Shown here: piece after piece, positions 49,153 through 62,176 of the stretch
Layout: every line of letters starts with the position of its first letter
Numbering within the stretch: position 1 is the first letter of the stretch
Assembly (NCBI GenBank): GCA_022829145.1
Contig: CM040758.1
Location: 14,840,628 to 14,904,627 of the forward strand
Source: Albula goreensis
Taxonomy: Eukaryota > Chordata > Actinopteri > Albuliformes > Albulidae
Direction: 5' to 3'
Length of the DNA: 64,000 nt
Made by a program: the position numbers and the translations under genes
The notes under the pieces: generated by a model
What the model saw: the letters and a program-made list of their open reading frames with translations, nothing else
Databases searched by the model: none
Told to the model about the DNA's origin: nothing

Positions 49153-52100
49153 TTTAAACAGTTACTACACACAAACAGTCACACTGTTTACACATTTCCC
49201 TCTCAGTTGGCCATTTGTATAACATATGTAGCATTTAGATATGTATTACAGCTGGAATGAACTATAAATGTTTTCCACAGTGTCGACGAGGATCACAGAA
49301 TAATTATTTGTGTATGTATTTTAAAAAAATTGTCTCCACAGTGGTAAGGTAATGAAGAACATTGTTGATTATTCTCCTATTTGAAGCCCCCATTCAGCAC
49401 ATCCCAGTAAATGGTATAATCAACAGCAATCTAATCAGTCTAAGAAATGTAGTAATTCTTTCATTGTCTTTGAGGTGTTTTTAGTTTATAAAGTCTACTA
49501 ATGTAAATTGATGGCGAGTATTGTTAAGTAGCTTACTTTTTTGTTTTTGTTGTTTATATTGTTGCCTTTGCCAGATCAATATTAACCCCGATAGGCAAAA
49601 ATAGAGCGAGTCAGACCGTATATTCCTGAGAAGGTGTGGGGCCGACCAGTTCGTGCTGCACACGAACAGCAAGGAGACCTGAGCAGAGACTCTGCCCAGA
49701 GGGACCTCCTCACTCCCGGTCACATCGGACTTAACCTAAACAATTAACCACCCTTCATTATTAATTAGAGTCTTCACCCTGAGAGAGGGAGACAGCTATC
49801 TGACCCAGCACAATAAACAGAGGAGACTTGTGCCATGACCAGTTTGGTGAACTGGGGTGGTGAGTGGAGCAGACACGTGCTGGAGTTTAATTGAGTGGAG
49901 GACTGAACAGAGGTGATGTGTGTCCGGCGCATTTGTTGGAGAGAGGATCATGTGCCTGGCTCAGTTTGGTGTAGATGAGATGCTTTGTGTTCCAAGTTTC
50001 GCAGTGGAAAGAAGAGCTCTAAAAAAACAGCAACACAATTTCAGATGTCCATGACTCTCCCACCAGTGTTATCCAGTTTCAGGGAGGTCATGAACCCTCT
50101 CAAAGGGAACCCTCTCCAATGGGATTGGAACCAAATTCTGACATCAGTCCAGACAAGGGACCATAAAGAGGAAAGTAAAAGTGGGCGACAGGTTCAGACT
50201 TTGAGCAGAGTAGATTGGGTGACAGCTACACAAAGGGATCAGAGGGCCTGTGTAATTATAATGTAGCACATACTTTATGTGCAGAATGCATTCCTCTGTG
50301 AGAATGTTTTCTGTGGTTGTGTGCAAGGAAATGGCCCATAATTGCACTGTCATTATAGCACTCCACCTCTGAGGGCTGGAATGGCTTTCAGAGTCTTTCT
50401 TACTATGCCCTATTCTGCTGTAGCTCTGTCTAAGAGGCCAAGGGAAGTGCTTATTATTTTTCACATGCCCACAGGTGAAATCATCATTGCATGTTACACT
50501 CAGATGATCACACCGACAGCCTGCTGTTTCCCTTTTTTCAGCGGCTGTATAAACAAAATAACCATAACATCTTTTTTGGCTTTGGAGCTTAGAAAGAAGA
50601 CATAAAGCATCCAGTTTTGGTGCCATGGTCTTGAAAAATGTCATTTTAGTTTATAGTTGATTTTTATTGAAATCTACTGTAAATGTATACATGTCTTCTT
50701 AAATTATGACGTACAAAACAGAAGTCAGCTTGTTTTATGCTCTCTCTTTGAGATCAGTAATCTTCTTGGGTAGTGAAATGTAACATCACTCTGTGGTCCA
50801 TTTTTTTTGTTGACTTAAATAGCAAAAAAAATAAGTTGTCCAATTAACTTAGATGCCTTTCTACAACTGCAAAAAATGAATCTTTAGATTCGTTCAAAAA
50901 TAAGGCAACAAAGTACAAGTAATATTATGAAGTAGATTGAAACTGGTGTGTTTGTGAAAAAAATGTTACTTCAATGGGATGATTAAAGTTATCCTTAGGC
51001 AAAATATGATGAAAATACATAGGATTACATATTATTAACCAACAAAATCATGCTGATAATTCTCACACATTTACAAATACTCATTCAGATAATATGACTA
51101 AACTATATTCATTTGTGTTAATTAAATTATGCATATGAAATACACTGTCCATAAAAAAACAAACAATCATAAATTTGTTCAGCATAATCATGAGAGTCTT
51201 CTCATGGAAATGTTACTGCATAGGCACAGTGACTTTGACGTGGGCTATTACACGCTACAGAGAGACTTGCTGGATGTGGGTGTCCAGACATCACAAGGAA
51301 CCACTGACATTAGCAGATCGGATGTAAGATCTGAAATTCTGAATCATACGAAATGATGAGAGTTTGTCATCTAGTAGCAGAGAAACATGGAAATACCACT
51401 GAAAATCACTGACTCCAGAAACTTTTGCCTGAGGAAAAGTAGAGCGTAATGTCACAGAATCAAACAAACCTCTGCTGGAAGTGCTGTGGATCAGTCTGAA
51501 GTGCCTGAGCTGAAAGCCCTCCTCCAGCTCAAGCAGAATGACTGCAGCGGAGGATAGGTACTTAATTGGGCCAGCGGAATTGACAGGATGTGCACTTTAT
51601 TTTCCATGTTTATCACTGCATGTTCAGTGCAGATACTTCTTTGTATGGCAGCCAGTTGGACACTTTTTCTTATTTCTTTCCCTCTTTCTTTTCACTTCTG
51701 CCATTTTGTCTGTGAACATGAAAATCTCAGCATTGAGTTTTTCTGAGCACAAGTGTGTGATTACCACTCTTCTGTGTTCCAGGCATCTTATGGAATATTC
51801 CTCTGAGATAGATGCTCTCCTCATAGCATAAATCTGTCTTAGTAATTAGAATGCCTTTTCTCTGGCACAGGAAAGTTGAGGAAGAAAGCTACATGCCTAT
51901 GGAGCCATATATAGGCTAAAAGTACACATATGGTGTCACAAAGATAAACCTGCAATGGTAATGATCAGATTAAAAAATCTTAAAGTGTTCTAGCATCTGT
52001 TACATAAGAGGTCAATATACTGTGGATCTCCATGAACTGAATCAGTCATGTATATAATAATAATTTTGATTGACTTCATTGCATGCACACCTGTTTTACC

Positions 52101-55100
52101 CAAGGTCCTGGGCAGTCAACCATAATTTGAGGAAAGAAATGTAGATATATGGGCAATGATTTCATCAACACTCTGGGTTAAACAATGACAGGACATCTAA
52201 AAAAGCATCACCTCTAGGTATGTGAGACTATAGCATACAAATAAGTGCAGCTAGATTAAGCCAAATACAGAAGGTATTTTATTTCATATAGCTGTATTTC
52301 ATATATTTTGCCAATCCAATTGCAGTACAATGGAATAGAAACCAGTGATTTAGCCAGAATACACCAGACTAGCCACAATAAATCAGAATCATGGGAGCTG
52401 TCCAGTGCTGAAAGAATCACTGAGAATTCAGGTTTTGTGAGGTGAATTGCTTTGAGGACACAGAGCTGAGAGCAGGTATTGCAATATTTTAATTTGCATA
52501 TATTTACTCAATATTTCACAGGGGCTGCTGATCTTTTTATGTGTTTGCAAATGGTAAATACAATTATATACTGGAAGGTAGGAAGTATTCTTCTTGTGTA
52601 ATAAAATCAAGCCCTTCTACTTTTGCCTTCCCCTGATAAAAATGAAAATTATGAGATTTTAACATTTTATTTTTTTTTCTGTTTCTAGGTATGTTGTAAC
52701 ATAGTCATGTAACATTGTAACTTTGTGTAGAAAATAGACATTTAGCATTTGGTGTTTGATATGCTGTTTTAGTCAGGCCTTGAAATTAAGTTAAAGCAAA
52801 ACATAAGAATGTTGAAAAGCAGAACTAAAGCATGCAACCAATACTGAGATATCTTTAGAAGAATGATTGTAAATGGGAAGGAGGTCAGGTCCCAGTGCAA
52901 CAGCAAGTCAGCCTCACAAAACAGCAAAGTATTTTTTTTTAGTTTTTCTTACTCAAGTACACTGGTGATAAATGAGTGGGAAGTGGGTGGGGATTAATGA
53001 CCCATTTGTAAACAATCATTGTGCTTTCTCAATTCCGTACAGATTTGTTACTTTGTGAGTGTCCAATCAGCTGAGGAACAGATGGATAGATTTGTGCTTC
53101 TGCTAACAGAGTAAATAGAAAATGTACACAAAACCATCTCGAAGGACCTGTGTAGCAATAACAGCAGTAAGCAAGGCAGCAATCTGGAGGTTTTCAGTTT
53201 CCAACAAAATAAGGTAATATTGCTGTGGCAACATTAGTGATAGAAGAATAAATCATTGTAGTTTAGATGTTTTAACCTTATGCGAATATACTCTCTAAAG
53301 AAGAGCAACGTATTTGAAAGAATATTTTTATAAACTTTGATCACAGTGTTGACTTTACAGATTATGGTAAAATGAATACATCACAGATTAAGAAAATACA
53401 TTTTTGTCTTTTTATTTTTTCAGAAAGAGAAAGATGAGTTGCTCTGTAATTGCATTTTAGTTCACCACATTCCCTTTGGCAGAAACTCAGTGTGTGCATT
53501 GAGTCATTGTGTATAGTTGATGAAAGTTCATTACAAGATGAAGCTCGATTAGCACACAGATGGAGCTGAAAACCTGGTGAGCCTCTGCCAAGAGCAGCTT
53601 GGCAGTAAAGTGGTGCATATCTGCTGTGCATATCTCCAAGATATCCAAGAAAATGTTCTCTGTTATTGTGCTTTTTATAACAGCTTGCTCTGCCTTAGAA
53701 TTCAATTCTATCATAATAATTATGTTCAGTTGCTTGCAGGTAAAGAGATCTGTTGTATACATTTGCCTGCTATGATGACAGTTTCGTTTTTCCAAAACTG
53801 AAATTGAAGGAATCAAAGAGTGATACCTCACTAAACAGTCGATAAGCTCGCTGAAGAGCAGAGTAATTAAGGTCAAAGGCTCATTGATTCCACGTGAAAG
53901 TCGCAGTTTAGAACCTGGGTAGTGTAGGGATGTGTTAAATGGTTCTGTGCCACCTGCCCTGCCTGATGAGCAGATGAGAATGAGCAAGGATCTCAGTCAT
54001 GTGTTACATGCCCAACACACGAGTCTCTGCTGAAATTAACATTAAATGGACTAAAATCAAACCTTATTTGAATGCTCATTTTGGTGCTCTGAAGAGACTT
54101 TATTATTATTATATGAAAGTAATGCTTATTAATTCAAGAGTGTCAGTATTAGTGAATCTGATAAAGGCAGAATTTTCACACATCAAACACCCTCCTCTTC
54201 ATGCAGTTTGTATGTATTGTCCACTCTAGGTTTACCAATGATTAAAGGCCAAATCCAGACCTGAGTTATGCACTGCTTAAGTGTATTTTAAACATAATGG
54301 TATCTCTGGAGAGCCCGGTTTTGGAAATGGACGTTGTTTGTTTGTGGTCTGGATGTGACCCGAAGTGCAGCACTGTGTCACTAGCAAAAACTTGAGTTCT
54401 GTGTCATGGTACAAGTTTAAAGAAATGAAATAAAAAAAACTGACAACCGTATATTAATGTATATGAATAAAAACTTACAATATTTTCCATACAGCATTCT
54501 GGTGAAATCAAGGTTTGAGTGGAAATTTAATTCTGTAATTTAAAAAATGAAATGTTTCCCCTCCCCCTATGTCATTCAGCTGAACCATGAAGGACATTCT
54601 AAGCTTAGTTTGCTCCGTATTCAGTCAATGTAGTAGGTATTAGCATATTATGATGTCTGTAATACTTAACTTACAGGACTGTAAAAACATCACAGCAGAA
54701 TTTATTTTTACAATTAAGGCCAAAAAACATCATTTTTAAAGTACTGTAAATGTCCACTGTTTTGCGAGACACGTGGGAAGGTCCTTTAAAATGTGTGCAT
54801 GCATGACTCTGCGCAGTGGAGTTCTGCATTTGGGACAGTTAGTGTCATGACGAAGGTCTTCAAGCATCTGCAGTGTCTGCAGCTTGTGTTTATGCCTAAT
54901 AAAGAGACTAAACATTTTTGATTGTTAATCAAACAGCGATGAATATTTCAGCACAAATCTTATGATGTTTTAGAGAAAGGAGTGACTCCTTGATGTTTTA
55001 ATGATCTGCGCTTTGTTCCCTTTTTTCCCCCGAGTCCATTGCATGGCGCCGCTTCTTCCGAAGCTTCAGAACATCTCTAATTGGTTCCAAAGGGTGTAGA

Positions 55101-56260
55101 TTTGTTTTCTCATCTCTCCTTCTACATCTCCGTTTACTTAAATAACCATCGCAGGCCCATCCTGCACTGCTGGTTAATTTGAGCTTTTGAGTTCAGCTGC
55201 TGTATCATCCTGTTAAGTATGACTGATGACGACGGAGAGAAAATGAGACTGCTACTAATGACTTTCAGCTTCATCAGAAAGAAAAAATAATGGAAAATGA
55301 TAGAAAACTCCCTGAGAAGTTCGGCCATGGGTTTTAGAAACAGCAAATACTGTACATCCCTTCATGGGACTGTTTTCCTCAGTTATTGTATGTAATAATG
55401 TATAACAGTAACAGTTAATGCGTGTAGAATTACTGCTGTGCACCATATGTGCAGATAGATATAATAAAGATAATTTCCTTTTATTTCATGTGTTAGTATT
55501 TGGGGTAAAAGGAAAAATGATGAACGTGATACTGTATGCATTCATTCAGTCATTAGAGAGTAGAATATTCACGCTGCTGTCTCTAATAACCTTGCGTAAT
55601 GACACAGTGACAGAGAGGATCACATAAGCTTATACTGCAGACCTGTTTTAATGATGGACGGCCTTATTAATAGAACCCAATTTATTTTGGTCAGCAGGAA
55701 ATTATGCTTTAACCTGTGGCAATGTCAGCCCTATTTTATGAACAGTAAAACCACATATGGTATATTTCCTCTTCGGTGGGTGTCAGAATTTAAATTCCTG
55801 TCAGAACAGAGGACAGGTCTATGATATTAGTTTCAAGGTAGAGTAAGAATAACAGCAAATAACTGAGACTGGTGACATTTGTCCATTAAGAAATTATTTT
55901 ATCTGAAAAGGTGAACACTGCTCCAGTGTTTTTGTCATTCTGTCTTAATCTGAGATTTGTTGTTTGAATCATTGGCATCCTTACAACACTTGGTTATTGT
56001 ATTTTACATTCTAATTTTAAGGCAGAAAAGTCCATCTGTAACTATTCTGGTGTAACGTTGAGTACACATGTACTACCATCATTGCAGGGGCTCAGGGGAG
56101 TAATCTATGTAAACAGTAAACTCTTGACTGAACATTTCTTTACCAGAGGGAAGCTGAATGTCTTTGCTGTAAAACTGTTGTAATCCCTGATGAGGTCATA
56201 AAACTGTCAACCTGTATGACAGAATGCTGTGCATGAGTCAAGACTCACCACCTGAGAATT

Positions 56261-56352
56261 AGTTCCTGTTTGCTGGTCATTGTGCTGTAAAGTGAGCCTA
56301 AAAATGAGTTCCTGTTTGCTGGTCATTGTGCTGTAAAGTGAGCCTGAAAATA
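56261..56352. repeat. Two-copy 46-bp tandem duplication
   Basis: The unit begins AGTTCCTGTTTGCTGGTCAT and includes TGTGCTGTAAAGTGAGCCT. Copies start at 56261 and 56307, differ at about three positions, and are followed by a weak partial third copy (GAGTTTCTGTGTG). The copies are nearly identical, so the duplication is recent. Confidence 0.9.
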
Positions 56353-59300
56353 AAGTGAGTTTCTGTGTGTATCTCACTGTAAGAGAGTGACATGAGAGTG
56401 ATAATTCTGACATACCCTGTAATATTTCACTTCCTTATATTACAATGACTTAAATTGTGGCTTTTTGGACTTTCATCCTGTTTGCCAGATGCCTGATATC
56501 CATTACATTTCACACTGAGAGATTTAATGGTTATACGAGAATGAATATATTCACTGTAGTATAGTTTTAATGTGATGGGTATCTTTTATGTTTTGTTTCA
56601 ATGGCAACTGTCTGTATGATGTTTCAAGGAATATCTATAAGTTTTCATTCTAATGATCTGTTCTTCATTCTACTGGCACTTTGCTTTGCAGAAGTCATCT
56701 TACTGTTTCTAGATCAAGGGTTGTTCATCAGATCTCTTGTCTCTCATTGAAACAGCTCTTTATGTCCAGGTCCAGGAGCATCAGTCAGTCTTATGGCAGT
56801 GATATATGTTTATAGGCAGAATCAGCAATCTCAGACACTCTAATGTCAGTTAGTTATATATAATGTTACAAGTGGAATCACTAGACTCAGTGACTCCTGC
56901 AGCAGTGATGTTATAGCTAGAGTCAGAAGAAACAGTCAGTGTAATGGCAGTGCTTTATTACAGGTTTCATGGGGCAAAACACTGTGGAGAGACATGAAAT
57001 GAGCCCTCAAGCAGAATATCAAACACCAAAAGACTGCTGGACCCACTCACTCCCTGATGGCCGAGACCATTTGTAATGGTGGGCTTTCTCGTTCTTCATT
57101 GACACCTAAAAAATGGATTTTAATTTTCATGTGGTCATGCTGGAATAGTTGCTACTATGGCAGATGTCACTAGGTTGGATTGGGGCTGTAGGCTCTGTTC
57201 TCATTCACCCTTCAGAAAGGGGCACCCAGTGAGGCACATGGGAGTTATACCAGCTTCAGTAAGATTTACACATGCAGGGCATTTGTTTGGCAGAAGTTAG
57301 TTCATACAACCATGTAGAGGACTGCATAGCATTATGCAATATAAAGGATATAAGTGAGTATACCTGTATACCATTGTATACTATTTTACCTGTGAGACTC
57401 ATGTTTTTGTTTTTGCTGTCATCTCATGGTCATGAAATTTAAATCACAGGATATCACACTCTCAAAAGTGCTAGCTAATTCACATGATTATGTTTCTGTA
57501 CTATTTAGTGAACGTGGAAGTAAAATGTCAGCAGTGGAGTCATGGCACAGTTACATGAATACGTTATTGTAGGTTATTGAATAGATTACGGCAGCTTTTC
57601 AGTGTGGGCTTGCCCTTAGCAAGTGATGGTCATAGCTAAAGCCAGTTTAATAGTGGAGGTTGTGATGATGAACTGTTTGAATCATCACACACTAACAACT
57701 GTTCGTTTTACAACAATTATAGTATTTTTCATAACCAATCTCCCAATTTTTATGGTTGACAGGAATACGTGAGTAGAGGACTCTGTAGGTTCATGTGTAT
57801 TTTTGTATTTTTCCTCCAACTCTCTCCTCTGATTTGCTACAATTCTGGATTATCTCCATTGTATCTCCTGCCATACAGCATATTTTACTGGCTTAAAATA
57901 AAAGCATTGCAGAGTGTCAAACTGCAGTGATGAGTCTCCCTTAACACTGGTGTAATAAAAGTAGTCACCATGGAAACATTTTCTTCTTTATTCCAACTAT
58001 CTGCATCATTCCGAGCCACTTAAGCTACTTAATCTTGCCTGTATTTCTCAGACTAAGGTTACATTTACTTTATATATTTTATGAGCTCTGACTTATATCC
58101 ACTGCTTGCTTAAAATATGGTGATATTAAGCCCAGAGATTTCTTGTATCTTTTTCCTGTTTTGTGCTGTACCTATGTACAGTTTCTGCCACTTAAAGTTG
58201 AACAGCTCTACAGTATTATAAGACTGAAATACTAGTAAAGATATCATATGTAAAATTTTGTATATGATGCCATTTATTTGGTGTTGCAGCATGGTAAAAA
58301 TACAAGAAGCCGCATACAAGGATACACACACATTTTCAGGTCAACCAAAAGTTACAGGCTAGCAAAGGTTAATGGGAGTAAATGTGATGGAAGCACTCCG
58401 CACAAAAGCGACATGACACACTGATACTGGTATATTTCATTTCAAAGGACATTAGCGAGGCTTTGATGGCTATAATAAAGTCAACCAAGCCAAAGCTAAC
58501 CATTCTCATCTATGAGAGCTCTCTGCTTAAAGCAAGAGGTCTATCTTAGTTGTGTACCTCAAAACAGCCCCTTACCTTAACAGTACTTAACAGTCGCAGA
58601 GTCCTCTGCAAGGCTTGATGATGATATTAGAAAGGGTTGCCTAGTTGGGTTCTGTTGTGATGGAGCCCCTGTAATATTGTGTAGAAAGCCTGGAGACTTC
58701 ATAAGAGTAAAAAGCAAGTATCCTTGCCTGATTGGTACTTTTAACTACAATCACAGGCTTGAACCGTTTGTTGTGAGTGCAGGAAAAAGCTGCATAGAAA
58801 TATAAGTTTTCTAGACAAATTGCAATGTTGGCCATACTCAAAAAAATAAGAGAAAAGTTGGTGTGGCAGCCTCAGAGATATGCACATAGAATATGGTGAG
58901 GGTGGGTGTTTGGGTTCAGATAGGTAGCATCATTCTACAGAAGAGTGACTGCAGTTTGGGCTCTGTAGTCTACACTGCACTCTCTGACTCTCACATTCAC
59001 AAGGCATTACCACAAGCAGTTCTTATAATACAAAATGGATGTATTCCTTACCAGACAAGGGTCTGGGGCCACATCATGGCCCCACAGAAAAGGAAACTCT
59101 CAATGTGGGAACAATTTGTATAGATTTTAGGAAAAGTTTACAGAGCGTTTATGAAGCACTTACATACTGAAGATGAGATGGCTCTGTTTGACTACGGCAA
59201 GGTCCTTCAGCCAACATTTACTAGAGAGCCTAGTGGCAATGTCATGAGTTATGGGTGATAGATATTGTTATATAGACTGTATTCCTAAGCATAGATCAAA

Positions 59301-62119
59301 CTTCTTTATGGATGACTGAAACCATCTCACCATCAAAATTCTGAACCAGATGCAAATCCTTCAGTGATAACAAATGAAGTCATTGTGAACATAGGGAAAT
59401 CACCCTCAAACTTCTCAAATGATAGTGCACTCATATCTGCATTGACAATATGCTTTAAATCTTTGGATGTCTAGCAAGTGCAAAAAAAAAGACCATTTTG
59501 GTTGCAGGGGTAATTTAAACTTGCAAGAAATACACAGAACTGTTAGCTTCTGAGGTTTGAATTACCATTAACTGAGACAAATCACTTTTTACTTTAATGG
59601 ATTTTCAGCAAATAGCAGCCGCCTTCTGTATGTGTGTCTGATGGGGTGATTGTCTGCAAGTGATTTTCACTTAAAAAGGCAGAAGGCACATAATTTACCA
59701 GCAAGTTGTCTCCTACTTTGTCTGTCAGTCCAGTGTTGGGAATGAATATTTTAAATGCACAGTAATTTAGCTAAAATTACCCAGAAAGTGTTCCTCTCTT
59801 TGTCTGCTCATCCTAAGCAATCTTCCTATCCATCACTTTCTATATCTGATCAGTCGGGGCCCACAAGCCGTAATCACACTACAAAGGGGGCTTCTGGGAA
59901 AGAAGCCACTGAATGGACACTCCAAAAGGCTTTGAGTTCAGTGCTCACTGTCAAAACACTCACTGCATGACTTATAAGGCCATGTCCATTTCTACATTAA
60001 TCATATTATGTTCATAAATCAAATCTGATATCAGAGTTGCCTGCACTTGTGGATGATAACATAACATTTACAGTTTGCCTGTTTACTTCCTTGTGGGTTT
60101 TGGACCTTTTGATTTGTGATTAAAAAAGACAAATCTGTCATCGTTAAACAGGAAAAATGAACTGATCACTGAAGTTCTTAAATGGACACTATGGCAGTAA
60201 CACATTGTCATATGTTTAAGGCATTAGAGTGATTGAAATGGTATGCAAATGAATGTGTTAATAAAGCTGCCTTTCATGGACTAGTTTGTACCTTACATGA
60301 CAGGTACAGGCCTGTTTAATGCCGGACCAGACCATACTGATAAACCCTGTGAAGCAGGATGAATAGATCTGCCCAGCACCTTTGACATGTGCCTGACACG
60401 CAATGGCAGAGCGCACAATGTGAAAGCACAGCTGTGTTTGTCAAATGGCACAAGGTTCCGTGATTTATACAGCACCATCAGCATCTGCCATTGGTCCTTT
60501 AACAAAACCTAACAACAGCTAATGAAAGTTTAAAAAGTGGTTTAGATCCTGAAAATAAATTCTCATTGAAAACTTTTAAAAATGTATTTATTAACTATTG
60601 TAAAATATTTATATTTTAAGTCATGCGAATATTTTTATAAGGAACAGGTCAAAAGCAACAGGCTAAGTTACTAATTTGGTCAAGTGTAGCTCTTCATGAT
60701 TAATGTGCCTGTGCTCGTCATTGGTAGATCTGCTACTTCACTGTTCAATCTAGCATCATGTAATGTAAAATCGATAGTGAATGGGTTTCATTTTCTTCTG
60801 CTTGGCTAGCATGTGTGAGGTATATCTTTGAATCTTGTCGTGGTGGGTTAGTAAATGGATTTGCGAGAGAATTTACTTACTCAGCCCTCCTCCCTGCAGG
60901 ATTAGATTCTGTTACCCCTATTCTGATTAAGAGACCTCTTATACTCAACACCACCTCCCCTCAAACAGAATCAACTTCTATTTAACCTTCTGTGTCCTTC
61001 TCCATAAACACACATGAACAGAGACTAAACACAGGAAACAGGAGCTGATAGAGCGAATCACCTCCCTGCTCCCTGCTCCCATCTAACATCACAAGCAACA
61101 AGATCACAATTACCCACGAGCCCTCAATCAGCTTGTGTGTACAAACACAGAGCCTTTGCGGCTTTCACATCCTATTGATCAGTAATGTAGGTCTGAGGTA
61201 TGAAGCAAGCAAGCTCACAAATTGAATGCTGCCTCCATAAATACTTGGCTATATAATGAATGACTGCCATTAATCAAAGAAACAGGAGAATACAGGCATC
61301 TTACAATGAACAATAGCACCTTTTCATTTGAGTGTAATTCTTTCAAGAATCTAATTACTCCAATACAACACTGAACTCAATACATACTTTACTATAGTAT
61401 AAGTAACACACTCAGCAATCAATACACTTCCATTGTTATTCCCTTTAATGAACCTATTGTGACAAAAATCATATTGTGCCATACCTTCCTCTCTATTCAG
61501 TATTTTTGTAAAGCGAGGTTGTCATTTATATACAAAATACAAATGAAAACTGAAAAGACATTTTTGCACAACATGAACCTCAAGTCTCAACACGTGGCAC
61601 AAAACATAATTTAGTTTTTAGTAAACTGTAAAGCAAACTAATAAACTGTTAATTATTGCAGCTCTTTCTGTGATTTACAAAAGCTTCCATATTCCAAACT
61701 ACATCATCATGAAATAGAAACCACAGAAAAGTTCATAAAAGGGTATGCACTGAGGTTATGTTGACACTTACGGTTAGTATTTTGTGCACCTTTGTGAAAT
61801 GATGGGGGAGGTAGTTGTGACAGAACAATCTTGCCTATTTGAAACACTCGCTAGATGGTAAAAATTCTGTCGCAATGTAGCATTGCTTACCTATTAGTAG
61901 AACAGTGAGACAAATTCCTCAGTACACAAAACTTCTCTTTAAGTCAAATGCAACAAAAAAATCTGAAAAATAATTCCGTCTTTTAAAGGGGTTTTTAAGG
62001 TTAAAGGTACTGGAGGAGGACATTAGTGGCTCCGGAAGTGAGGCCCTGTTTTGACCAGGTCAGCCGTCTTTGATAAAAACAGTAAAAATGTCATGTAGCT
62101 TTTCTTTATAGCATATATA

Positions 62120-62176
62120 GCTGCTAGAAAGAAAACTTATAGGACTTTTGTTCTCCTATTATATTTGTCTAGCAGC
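62120..62176. repeat. Imperfect inverted repeat (9-bp outer stem)
   Basis: GCTGCTAGA (62120-62128) is the exact complement of TCTAGCAGC (62168-62176). Inner words TATAGGA and TCCTATTATA can pair in register with small bulges, giving a hairpin of about 57 nt. Confidence 0.55.

Noticed and set aside
50144-50644. 166-codon open frame on the minus strand
   Set aside because: Composition is random-looking with scattered Cys and His, and there is no recognisable domain, flanking gene structure or repeat protein. Frames of this size are expected by chance across 64 kb on six frames.
53487-53987. 166-codon open frame on the minus strand
   Set aside because: No recognisable domain or gene context; it is consistent with a chance frame in intron DNA.
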